Source: Methylibium sp. Root1272 (lineage in GTDB: Bacteria; Pseudomonadota; Gammaproteobacteria; Burkholderiales; Burkholderiaceae_C). Taken from it: a stretch of 64,000 nt of DNA. A model generated the notes under the pieces. It did no database searches and was not told where the DNA came from. It worked only from the letters and a program-made list of their open reading frames with translations. How positions within the stretch are numbered: position 1 is the stretch's first letter; every line of letters begins with the position of its first letter. The stretch spans positions 149,625-213,624 of the forward strand of contig NZ_LMDY01000016.1 in the NCBI RefSeq assembly GCF_001425905.1, in the 5' to 3' direction. Position numbers and translations under genes: made by a program. Shown piece by piece: positions 43,341-52,904 of this stretch.

Positions 43341-44297
43341 ATGACCCAGACCCTCTTCGTCTACGAGTATCTCAGCGGCGGCGGCCTCGATGCTGCGCCA
43401 GGCAGCGTCGAGGCCGCCGGGCGCGGTGAGCTGCTGGGTGCCGGCCTGGCGATGCGGGCGGCCCTGCTGGCCGAGCTCGCCGGCCCGGGGGTGCGCCATG
43501 CCTGCGGCGACGGCGTCGAGCCGTTGCCCGGTGCGACGGGCGGCGCGCTGCGGCCACGGCCCGGCGACACGCCGCTGGCTTTCGTGCGGCGCGAGGCGCT
43601 GTCGCACGACCGGGTCTGGGTGATCGCCCCCGAGAGCGACGGCCTGCTGCTGCAGCTGGCCGAAGCGGTGGCGCCGGAGCGCTGGATCGGCAGCGATCGC
43701 GCCGCGATCCGGCTGTGCAGCGGCAAGCGCGCCACGCTGGCCCACCTGGCAGCACGCGGCCTGGCCACGCCGCTGGCCTTCGATGCCGGCGCGCGGCAGT
43801 GGGTGGTGAAGCCGGGCGACGGTGCCGGCACGCTGGACACCCGGCGCCACGCCCAGCGCGCCGCCGCGCAGGCCGACCTGCAGCAGCGCCGCGCGCGCGG
43901 CGCGTCCGCCACGCTGGAGCCCTGGGTCGACGGCGAGGCGCTGAGCCTGTCGCTGCTGTGCCGCGACGGTGAGGCCGAGCTGATCAGCATCAACCGCCAG
44001 CGCATCGCCATCGCGGACGACGGCCGGCTGCGCGATGACGGCGTGGCCATCAACGAACTGGCGCTCGACGACGCGCGCGCCCCGGCGCTGGCGCGCACCG
44101 CGCAGGCGGTGGCGCGAGCGATCCCCGGCCTGCGCGGCTTCGCCGGCATCGACCTGGTCTGGCATCCACAGCGCGGGCCGGTGGTGATCGAGGTCAACCC
44201 GCGCCTGACCTGCGCCTTCGTCGGCCTGTCGGCCGCGCTGGGGCGGCCGCTGGCGGCCGAGATCCTGGCGCTGCACGAGGAGCCGGTCGATGCCTGA
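43341..44297 (+). CDS. ATP-grasp ligase, MfnD-like (tyramine/tyrosine-glutamate ligase)
   Basis: 318 residues. The start MTQTLFVYEYLSGGGLD matches the MfnD N-terminus; an ATP-grasp domain follows (WVVKPGDGAGTLDTRR for ATP lysine, GFAGIDLVWHPQRGPVVIEVNPRLT with the metal-binding glutamate and asparagine). MfnD joins glutamate to tyramine in methanofuran; bacterial methylofuran uses tyrosine, so the exact substrate may differ. It overlaps the next gene by 8 bp. No mfnA (tyrosine decarboxylase) is visible in the window. Confidence 0.82.
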   Translation: MTQTLFVYEYLSGGGLDAAPGSVEAAGRGELLGAGLAMRAALLAELAGPGVRHACGDGVEPLPGATGGALRPRPGDTPLAFVRREALSHDRVWVIAPESDGLLLQLAEAVAPERWIGSDRAAIRLCSGKRATLAHLAARGLATPLAFDAGARQWVVKPGDGAGTLDTRRHAQRAAAQADLQQRRARGASATLEPWVDGEALSLSLLCRDGEAELISINRQRIAIADDGRLRDDGVAINELALDDARAPALARTAQAVARAIPGLRGFAGIDLVWHPQRGPVVIEVNPRLTCAFVGLSAALGRPLAAEILALHEEPVDA

Positions 44298-45348
44298 GCG
44301 TGTCGTGGTCGGCTGGGACCTCGGCGGCGCGCACGTCAAGGCCAGCCTGGTCGAGCGCGGCGTGCTGCGCGACGTGGCGCAGTGGGCCTGCCCGCTGTGG
44401 CAGGGGCTCGATCGTCTGCAGGCGGTGCTGGCCGAGGTGCAGGCGCGCTGGCCGCAGGCCGCCGGCGCCGCGCACGCGATCACGATGACCGGCGAGATGG
44501 TCGACCTGTTCGAGCACCGCGAGGCCGGCGTCATTGCGCTTGCGGCGGCGATGGGCGATGCGCTCGACGGTCCGCTGCGGTTCTATGCCGGCGAGCGCGG
44601 CTGGTGTGCGCCGGCCGAGGTGGCGGCGCAGTGGCAGGCCATCGCCTCGGCCAACTGGTGGGCCACCGCCGCGCTGGCCGCGCAGGCGCTCGGCGACGGC
44701 GTGCTGGTCGACATCGGCAGCACCACCACCGACCTGATCGCGCTGCAGGGCGGCACGGTGCGCGCGCAGGGCCGCAGCGACGCGGCCCGCCTCGTCAGTG
44801 GTGAACTGGTCTACCAGGGCGTGGTGCGCACCCCGCTGTGTGCGCTGGCGCCGCGGGTCGTGTTCCGCGGCCGGGCGTCGAACGTGATGAACGAGTTCTT
44901 CGCTACCACGGCCGACGTCTACCGGCTGACCGGCGAACTCGATCCGGCGCACGACCTCCACCCGGCGGCCGACGGCGGCGGCAAGGACGCCGCCGCGACG
45001 CGCCGGCGCCTGGCCCGCATGATCGGCCTCGACGCGCGCGACGCCGAAGAGTCCGATTGGCGCGCCTTCGCGAACGCCTGGCGCGAGCTGCAGCTCGACG
45101 AACTGCAGGGCCAGCTCGAACGCGTGCTCGACGCGGCGCCGCTCCCGGCGGCGGCACCGTTGGTCGCCGCCGGCTGCGGCGACTTCCTGGCCGAGGCGCT
45201 GGCAGGTCGGATCGGGCGGCCCTGCCGCAGCTTCGCGTCGCTGCTGTTCGGCGACCTGCCGCGGGCCGACGCGGCGCTGCGCTGCCGGGCCCAGGTCGGT
45301 GCGCCCAGCGCGGCGGTCGCGCTGCTGCTGGCGCGGGAGAGCGTCTGA
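44290..45348 (+). CDS. MfnF-like protein (hydantoinase/oxoprolinase-related), furan cofactor synthesis
   Basis: 352 residues. ASKHA-type start VVVGWDLGGAHVKASLVE and GSTTTDLIALQGG, plus GEMVDLF and GCGDFLAEAL, match the family called H4MPT-linked C1 transfer pathway protein in methylotrophs, homologous to archaeal MfnF that couples the furan-methyl diphosphate to the tyramine part. The stop TGATG overlaps the next start by one base, so translation is coupled. Middle gene of the rightward trio. Confidence 0.85.
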   Translation: MPERVVVGWDLGGAHVKASLVERGVLRDVAQWACPLWQGLDRLQAVLAEVQARWPQAAGAAHAITMTGEMVDLFEHREAGVIALAAAMGDALDGPLRFYAGERGWCAPAEVAAQWQAIASANWWATAALAAQALGDGVLVDIGSTTTDLIALQGGTVRAQGRSDAARLVSGELVYQGVVRTPLCALAPRVVFRGRASNVMNEFFATTADVYRLTGELDPAHDLHPAADGGGKDAAATRRRLARMIGLDARDAEESDWRAFANAWRELQLDELQGQLERVLDAAPLPAAAPLVAAGCGDFLAEALAGRIGRPCRSFASLLFGDLPRADAALRCRAQVGAPSAAVALLLARESV

Positions 45349-45956
45349 TGTGGGTTGTCAAGCTCGGCGGCAGCCTGAACCAGGACGCGTCGCTGCCGCA
45401 ATGGCTGGACCTGCTGGCCGAGCTCGGCGGCGGCCGCGTGATCGTGGTCCCGGGCGGCGGAGCCTTCGCCGACCAGGTGCGCGACGCGCAGTCGCAATGG
45501 CAGTTCGACGACCTGGCGGCGCACAACATGGCGGTGCTCGGCATGGCCCAGACCGCGCTGATGCTGCAGGGCCTGTGCCCGGCGCTGCAGGCCGCCGCCG
45601 GCGAGCAGCCTCTGCGCCGCGTGCTGCAGGGCGGCCAGACCGCGCTGTGGCTGCCGCTGGACCTGCTGCGCAGCCGGCCCGACGAACTGACGAACTGGGG
45701 CGTCAGCTCCGACAGCCTCGCGCTGTGGCTGGCGCAGCGCCTGCACGCCGAGCGGCTGCTGGTGGTGAAGTCCTGCGCGATCGATGGGCGGCGCTCGCTC
45801 GCGCAGCTCGGCGAGACGGGCGTGCTCGACGCCGAGTTCGCGCAGCGCGCGCGCCAAGCCGCCTTCCCGATCGACCTGCTGCACAAGGGCGAGCTGGCAC
45901 GCGCGCGTGCGCTGTTGCTCGACGAATCGCTCAGCTGCCGGCCGTTCGCGGACTAG
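45348..45956 (+). CDS. Amino acid kinase family protein, MfnE-like
   Basis: 202 residues. The amino-acid kinase fold is shown by VVKLGGSLNQD for phosphate binding, IVVPGGGAFADQVRDAQ and NWGVSSDSLALWLAQRL with VVKSCAID. In archaea MfnE phosphorylates aminomethylfuran phosphate to the diphosphate used by MfnF; the adjacent position of this gene fits that reaction. It ends the rightward trio and faces the mfnB-like gene across a 13-bp gap. Confidence 0.85.
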   Translation: MWVVKLGGSLNQDASLPQWLDLLAELGGGRVIVVPGGGAFADQVRDAQSQWQFDDLAAHNMAVLGMAQTALMLQGLCPALQAAAGEQPLRRVLQGGQTALWLPLDLLRSRPDELTNWGVSSDSLALWLAQRLHAERLLVVKSCAIDGRRSLAQLGETGVLDAEFAQRARQAAFPIDLLHKGELARARALLLDESLSCRPFAD

Positions 45957-45969
45957 GGCCTGTCTTTTC

Positions 45970-46653
45970 TTACGCTGCCTGCGCGGTGTCCTCGCACTGC
46001 AGCTGCTCGCGCAGCGCCTGCACGCGTTGCGGGTCGAGCGCCGAGGTGCGCGCGCCGCTGCACACCGCGCTGCGGAAGCCGGCGAAGTCGGGCGCGAGGG
46101 CCAGCAGCCGAGGCAGGTGCTCGAAGCGCAGCGCGCCGGCCAGGCCGCACAGCTTGCCGCCGCGGCGCACCTGCGTGACGAAGCGCCGCAGCTGCACGTC
46201 GCTGACGATGTCGAACAGGCTGCCGCGCGCCTTGTCCTCGGTGTCGAGCATCAGCGCGGGGAAGGCCAGCGCCCCGGCGCGCGCGAGCAGCGCGCCGTCG
46301 ATGCCGTGGTCGGCCACGAACACCGGCACCACCGCGTGGCCGCAGACGGCCAGCGCGTCCAGCAGCGCGTGCTGCCCGGGCGCGATGCCGACCTTCACGT
46401 AATCCACACCGCAGGCGGCCGTCTCGACCACGCGCTCGAGCACCTCGGGCATGCCGGAACAATCGCCGATCGTCGCGCTGATCGGACGCCGCCCGGGCGC
46501 GCGCTTCAGCGCCGCGACGATGGCTTCGATGGTGGCCGGCGGCAGCGCCCCCAGTGCGCCGTCCGACGGCTCCTTCAGGTCGATGAAGTCCACGCCGGCG
46601 GCGGCAGCGGCCAGTGCCTCGTCGACGTCGCGCACGCTCACCAGCAGCCTCAT
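45970..46653 (-). CDS. MfnB-like (DUF556) furan phosphate synthase
   Basis: 227 residues, TIM barrel. Known family reaction: two glyceraldehyde 3-phosphates give 4-(hydroxymethyl)-2-furancarboxaldehyde phosphate, first step to methanofuran. Lysines at family-conserved places are seen: Lys27 (DFIDLKEPSDGALG), Lys87 (GVDYVKVGI) and Lys141 (MLDTEDKARGSLFD). The ATG overlaps the upstream DUF447 stop (ATGA, 46650-46653). Last gene of a four-gene leftward unit. Confidence 0.87.
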   Translation of the reverse strand: MRLLVSVRDVDEALAAAAAGVDFIDLKEPSDGALGALPPATIEAIVAALKRAPGRRPISATIGDCSGMPEVLERVVETAACGVDYVKVGIAPGQHALLDALAVCGHAVVPVFVADHGIDGALLARAGALAFPALMLDTEDKARGSLFDIVSDVQLRRFVTQVRRGGKLCGLAGALRFEHLPRLLALAPDFAGFRSAVCSGARTSALDPQRVQALREQLQCEDTAQAA

Positions 46654-47240
46654 GCGCCGGCTCCGGCCTGCACCCGCTGCCGCGCCACGGCCTCGCGCAG
46701 CCAGCCCCAGGCCTCGTGCTCCTCGGGGCCGGCGGTCTTGTCGATGGCGATCTGCAGGTAGCTCATCTCGGTGTCGATCTTCTCCGGCGCCAGCATGTGC
46801 AGCCGGCTCACCAGCACCGCGCCCTCGATCACCGCGGCCTGCGCGCGGTTGAATCCGGGGAAGGGCGCATGGCTCACGTCGAGCACGCGCGCCAGCGTGA
46901 GCGTCGGGCGTTCGGCATGGTCGTCGTCGTGCTGCAGTTCGAGTTCGCTGTGCGCCAGCGCGCCGGCGAGCCGTTGGCCGGCGATGGCCTGGGCCGGCAG
47001 CAGCGGCCAGCTGCGCGGCCCCAGCCAGCGCGCGCACACGGCGCCGGCGAACACGCGCGTATCGGTCGTCAGGTTGAGCACCGCGTGTCGCGTGCTGCGC
47101 AGGTTGTCCAGCGTCGCGCTGGGCTTGAACGGCATCAGCACCACCTGCTCGCCGCGGTAGCGCACGCCGAAGGGCGCGATGTGCGGCGTGCCGTCGGACG
47201 CCACGGTGGTGATCACGGTCTCGAAGATCTGGTCGTTCAT
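46650..47240 (-). CDS. DUF447 family FMN-binding-like protein
   Basis: 196 residues. The start MNDQIFETVITTVASDGTPHIAPFGVRYRG looks like a split-barrel flavin-binding domain, and the second half (FPGFNRAQAAVIEGAVLVSRLHML...EMSYLQIAIDKTAGPEE) matches DUF447 proteins always found with H4MPT genes in methylotrophs and archaea. Specific function not known. It is coupled at both ends: its ATG overlaps the stop of the pterin-binding-protein gene and its stop overlaps mfnB-like. A 21-bp-arm palindrome lies just upstream of its start and may influence its translation. Confidence 0.85.
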   Translation of the reverse strand: MNDQIFETVITTVASDGTPHIAPFGVRYRGEQVVLMPFKPSATLDNLRSTRHAVLNLTTDTRVFAGAVCARWLGPRSWPLLPAQAIAGQRLAGALAHSELELQHDDDHAERPTLTLARVLDVSHAPFPGFNRAQAAVIEGAVLVSRLHMLAPEKIDTEMSYLQIAIDKTAGPEEHEAWGWLREAVARQRVQAGAGA

Positions 47241-48757
47241 GAGTTCTTGCCCTCACCCCCGCCCTCTCCCGCTGGCGCAGGAGAGGGGGCCACTCCCTCG
47301 CCCCGTTCACGGGGAGAGGGCGGGGGTGAGGGCGGGGTGTTCTTGCTGCCGTGAGTCATCGTCGTTCCGGGGGCACACCAGGCGTCCAGGTCGTCGGCGC
47401 GCCGCGGCACGGCGACGCCCCAATCCAGCGGCTGGTCCTGCACGTAGCGCTTGCCGAGCCGCCACGCGGTCTCCGCACGTGCAAGTTCCACGCCCATGTA
47501 GAAGGCGTGCGCGGCGTCGTCCTCGATGCCGAGCTGCGGCCACAGCGCGAAGGCATCCTGCGCCATGCGCACACCGTCGCGGTTGTAGACGTGCAGGCCC
47601 TCGGGCGAGATCTGCACGCGGAAGTTCGGGTCGCGCACCTGGGCCGCGGTCGCGGCGATCTCGGCCGGCGTGTCGGGAAACGGATGCTTGGCATGCGTCG
47701 TCATCAGCGCGTCGCTGATGCCCTTGGGCAAGGTGTTGTGGCGAGTGGCGGCGTGCATGATGCGGCGCGCCAAGTCGGCCTCGGCCACCGCGCGCCGCGC
47801 GTGCTGGCTGACCTGCGTGGTCAGCACCGCCGCCACGTCGAGCTCGGCACACAGGCCGAACAGCAGTGCGTTGATGCCGCTGGTGTCGGCCTCCGTCAGC
47901 TCGGTGACGTTGCCCACGCCCATCATGATCGGCGCCTCGGGGTAGCGCTGGCGCAGCGCGTGGTAGCGCACGATCGAGGTCGTGAAACCGAACGGGATCG
48001 GGTCGAGGATGGGGTCGGCGAGGTAGGCCTTGCCGCGTCGCTCCATCGTCTCGATCGCCTCGTGCAGCGTGGACATGTCGGCCTGGTCGCTGGCGATCAG
48101 CACCGGCACCGAGTCCACCTCGTCGGCGATCCACAGCGTCTCGAGCTTCAGGCTCAGCAGGTAGTCGGCGCCGGCGCGGCCGCCGCGCAGCAGTTCGTCG
48201 CTGCTCATCGAATCGACGCTGACGTTCCAGCCCTCGGCCTTCAGCGCCTTCACGCTGTCCTCCAGGTGGTCGAAGGGCGTGGCCGGCAGGCAGCCGAGGT
48301 CGATCACGTCGGCGCCGTCGGCCACCAGCGCGCGGGCGCGCTCCACGATCGCGGCCACCGTCAGCCGCGGCGCGTCGACGATCTCCGCGAAGATCGCCAC
48401 CTGGTACTCGCTCAGGTCGATGGGCTGGGCGGCGCGGTTGAAGAAGCGCGGCAGGTCCTTCAGCTCCTCCGGCCCGCGCTGCACCGGCACGCCGTAGTGC
48501 GCGCTCAGCGCGTCCACGTCGCCGCGGCAACGGCCGGGCACGAGGATGCGGTCCACGCGGCGCGGCCGGCCTTCGGCATCGACGCTGGTCAACGAGGCCT
48601 CGACGCGGCGGCGGATCATGTCGGCCGTCATCAGCGCCGCCACCTGCAGCCCGATCTCGCGCACCTCCCAGGTGAAGGCCGGCGGCGCGATGCCGGCGAG
48701 CACGCGCTCCAGGCCGGGCTGCGCCAGCCGGCCGGTCAGGAAGACGATGTGTTCCAT
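47237..48757 (-). CDS. Dihydropteroate synthase-like (pterin-binding) protein of the H4MPT cluster
   Basis: 506 residues. An N-terminal Rossmann-like part (MEHIVFLTGRLAQPGLERVL, DRILVPGRCRGDVDALSAHY) is followed by a DHPS-like TIM barrel (VVERARALVADGADVIDLGCLPA-type segment; NVSVDSMSSDELL; YLADPILDPIPFGFTTSI; PIMMGVGNVTELTEAD). The role is presumed in H4MPT synthesis, condensing pterin with a pABA-derived arene. The last 32 codons before the final serine come from an inserted palindromic element, giving a Pro/Gly/Glu-rich tail. It overlaps the flavoprotein stop by 22 bp. Confidence 0.85.
   Translation of the reverse strand: MEHIVFLTGRLAQPGLERVLAGIAPPAFTWEVREIGLQVAALMTADMIRRRVEASLTSVDAEGRPRRVDRILVPGRCRGDVDALSAHYGVPVQRGPEELKDLPRFFNRAAQPIDLSEYQVAIFAEIVDAPRLTVAAIVERARALVADGADVIDLGCLPATPFDHLEDSVKALKAEGWNVSVDSMSSDELLRGGRAGADYLLSLKLETLWIADEVDSVPVLIASDQADMSTLHEAIETMERRGKAYLADPILDPIPFGFTTSIVRYHALRQRYPEAPIMMGVGNVTELTEADTSGINALLFGLCAELDVAAVLTTQVSQHARRAVAEADLARRIMHAATRHNTLPKGISDALMTTHAKHPFPDTPAEIAATAAQVRDPNFRVQISPEGLHVYNRDGVRMAQDAFALWPQLGIEDDAAHAFYMGVELARAETAWRLGKRYVQDQPLDWGVAVPRRADDLDAWCAPGTTMTHGSKNTPPSPPPSPRERGEGVAPSPAPAGEGGGEGKNS
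47243..47346. mobile_element. Palindromic REP/MITE-like element (family A) with 8-bp flanking duplication
   Basis: Perfect 21-bp inverted repeats (47250-47270 and 47312-47332) enclose a 41-bp centre; GTTCTTGC occurs on both sides (47243-47250, 47339-47346), as expected for a target duplication. Element plus one duplicate is 96 bp, exactly 32 codons, so the host gene stays in frame and its stop still overlaps the next ATG. A half copy is at 34297. Confidence 0.8.
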
Positions 48758-49366
48758 GCGAGCTTCAGCGCCTTCAGCCGCGCGTCGAGCGCGGCCTCCA
48801 GCTCGGCCGGCGAACTGAGCACCTGGCAGTGGTCGATCTGCTTCAGGCGCTCGACGTTCTCGAGTTCGATGCGCCGCGGCCGCAGCGTCAGCCATTCGCT
48901 GGCGTGGCTGCGCGGCGCCTTGGTGATGACCACCGGCTCGGTGTCGCAGGCGAACACCAGGCTGGGCACGCCCAGCTTGCCGGCCTGCGCGAACATGTTG
49001 GTCGGCAGCGTGTCCGACAGCCCGAACGCGCACTTGGCCACCGTGTTGCTGGTGGCCGGCGCGATGACGACGGTGTGGTACGCCTCCGCGTACAGCCGCC
49101 CGACCGGCACCGAGCTCGCGCTCTTGTCGCGGAACACGCGGTAGCGCTCGCGCAGCACCTCGAGTCGCATGCCGTACAGCGGCAGCACCTCGTCGGCGGC
49201 GCCCGACAGGAACAGGTCGACGTTGGGCAGCCGCGCCGCCAGCGCCATCGATTCCTCGAGGTAGTGACCGGAGCCGGTCACGCACCACGCGAAGCGCGAG
49301 CCGGGCGGGTCGTCGGTGGCCGGCGCGTGATCGTCGCCGAGCGCCGCCGCCCAGCGCTTCGCCGCC

Positions 49367-51415
<2,049 letters not shown>

Positions 51416-51628
51416 GCTGTCTCTCCTTCGTGTTGTGGCCGAACGCGCGAGGCACTGGCACCGGGCCAGCGATCCGGGCGCCGGGCCGGTTGCCGCCGGC
51501 CAGGGTCCCAGGGACCGTTCAGCTTGTCCCTCACAGGGTCATTGCGTACCGATTCTGGCGCGTCGCGTCCGGGCCTCGTAGGGGGTGGAAGCCCGGGTCA
51601 CGCCGGTGGAGTGTTCCAAAATCTGGCA

Positions 51629-51644
51629 TGGTCCGGGTCTTGCA
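51629..51644 (+). promoter_or_regulatory. Sigma-54-type -24/-12 promoter upstream of folB
   Basis: TGGTCCGGGTCTTGCA has the GG (51630-51631) and GC (51642-51643) with exactly 10 bases between and a perfect TTGCA. Predicted transcription start is about 51655. The gene of a sigma-54 activator lies 240 bp away on the other strand. Confidence 0.6.
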
Positions 51645-51654
51645 CCGGCCCACG

Positions 51655-52173
51655 ATGGTATTTCAGACCCAGGAGTCGCCCTTGATCGCCGCCCCCCGCC
51701 CGCAACTGCAGTTCACCGCCATCGACGCCGGCCGCGATGCCGAAGCGCTGGATCTGATCTTCATCGAAGGCTTCACCGGCCAGACGGTGATCGGCATCCA
51801 CGACTCCGAACTGCACCGGCCCCAGACCATCCGCATCGACGTGACGGCCGGCCTGCCGCGCCCGCGCGCCTGCGACAGCGACCACATCGCCGACACCATC
51901 GACTACGGCGTGGTGCGCGAGCGCCTGCAGCGGCTGCTGAAGGAGCACAAGCTCACGCTGCTGGAATCCTTCGCCGAGACCGTGGCCGACATCCTGCTCC
52001 ACGAGTTCGGCGCGCACTGGGTGCGCGTGGTGGTCGTCAAGCCGAAGAAGTTCGACGACGTCGAGGCAGTGGGCGTGGCGATCGAGCGCCGCCGCGCCGT
52101 CGATCCGGCCGGCGGCCGCGCGGCGCCGGTGCTGTCGCTGATCGGCGCGGGCATGGTGCCGGGCGGCGCCTGA
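51655..52173 (+). CDS. folB: Dihydroneopterin aldolase-like protein
   Basis: 172 residues; core about 28-150 is FolB: DLIFIEGFTGQTVIGIHDSELHRPQTIRIDVTAGL, ACDSDHIADTIDYGVVRERLQRLLKEHKLTLLESFAETVADILL, VRVVVVKPKKFDDVEAVGVAIER. It makes 6-hydroxymethyl-dihydropterin for folate, and within this island probably for H4MPT. The ATG at 51655 coincides with the predicted sigma-54 start; TTG at 51682 has AGGAG 6 bases upstream and may be the real start (163 residues). The end is convergent with fae. Confidence 0.9.
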   Translation: MVFQTQESPLIAAPRPQLQFTAIDAGRDAEALDLIFIEGFTGQTVIGIHDSELHRPQTIRIDVTAGLPRPRACDSDHIADTIDYGVVRERLQRLLKEHKLTLLESFAETVADILLHEFGAHWVRVVVVKPKKFDDVEAVGVAIERRRAVDPAGGRAAPVLSLIGAGMVPGGA

Positions 52174-52210
52174 TCCCGGCACACGGCGCCCCCGGGGCGC
52201 CCGGACGAAA

Positions 52211-52240
52211 AAAAGCCGACCGGGCAACCGGTCGGCTTTT
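52211..52240. terminator. Bidirectional intrinsic terminator between folB and fae
   Basis: A 13-bp perfect stem (AAAAGCCGACCGG, 52211-52223, with 52228-52240), GCAA loop, A-run on the left and TTTTCT on the right: terminates both converging genes. Confidence 0.9.
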
Positions 52241-52296
52241 CTCATGCAGTGACCAGTGTGCTGCGCGCTACGGCACGCCGCACACCGGCCCAGGCA

Positions 52297-52806
52297 TCAC
52301 TTGGCCGCGAACGGGTGAGCGGCGCTGCCCTTCTTGGCGACCACTTCGCGGGCGGTCGGCGAACCCGACACGGCGCGCTTGATCGATTCCTTGACGGCCT
52401 GGTAGTTGTAGTCCTGGATCTTCTTGTCGTCTTCGGCCAGCCAGTGGATGAAGACACCGACGCTGATGAACAGGTTGTCGGCTTCGTCGGCGGGGATGGT
52501 GCCGTCTTCCACGCAATCGGCGACAGCCATGGCCACGCCGCGCTGGGCCGGGCCGAACATCTGCACGGCCTGCTTGGCGCCCTTGATCGTGACCTTGTTG
52601 AACATCACGGTCGCCGGCTTGACCAGCAGGTTGGGAGCCACGACGGCGAGCAGGGAGGTGAAGCCGTCCTTGTTGTTGGTCAGGCTGTTGGCGAAGGCCG
52701 TTTCGGCGGCGCTGCCGCGCGGCCCGATCAGCAGGTCGATGTGAGCCACTTCGTTGCCATCACCGACGAGCGATTCGCCGACCATCATCCGGTCAATCTT
52801 TGCCAT
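52297..52806 (-). CDS. fae: Formaldehyde-activating enzyme
   Basis: 169 residues, canonical. Fae catalyses condensation of formaldehyde with H4MPT to methylene-H4MPT and is usually one of the most abundant proteins in methylotrophs. Key residues are intact: His22 and Asp24 ([13 protein letters not shown]), Leu53, Lys71 and Thr73 (FNKVT), Gln88 (FGPAQ). GGAG precedes the ATG. It stands alone between terminator and a 98-bp upstream gap that must hold its promoter, in line with separate high expression. Confidence 0.97.
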   Translation of the reverse strand: MAKIDRMMVGESLVGDGNEVAHIDLLIGPRGSAAETAFANSLTNNKDGFTSLLAVVAPNLLVKPATVMFNKVTIKGAKQAVQMFGPAQRGVAMAVADCVEDGTIPADEADNLFISVGVFIHWLAEDDKKIQDYNYQAVKESIKRAVSGSPTAREVVAKKGSAAHPFAAK

Positions 52807-52879
52807 GTTGAGTCTCCGTGAGCAAGTTCTGCAGAATTGAATGTGAAGAGCACTGGGCGTTGCCAGTACATCGTGAACT

Positions 52880-52895
52880 TACACGTTCCATGCCA
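52880..52895 (-). promoter_or_regulatory. Possible sigma-54-like promoter upstream of fae
   Basis: On the minus strand TGGCATGGAACGTGTA has a near-perfect -24 part (TGGCATG) and 10 bases between GG and the -12 position, but the -12 reads GTGTA instead of TTGCA. It lies in the only 98-bp non-coding gap upstream of fae. Confidence 0.3.
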
Positions 52896-52904
52896 GCGCC
52901 GCAA

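Noticed and set aside
51603-51640. A second sigma-54 box starting at TGGCATG (51624)
   Set aside because: The distance from its GG to the GC of TTGCA is 15 bases instead of 10, so only the TGGTCCG version is compatible.
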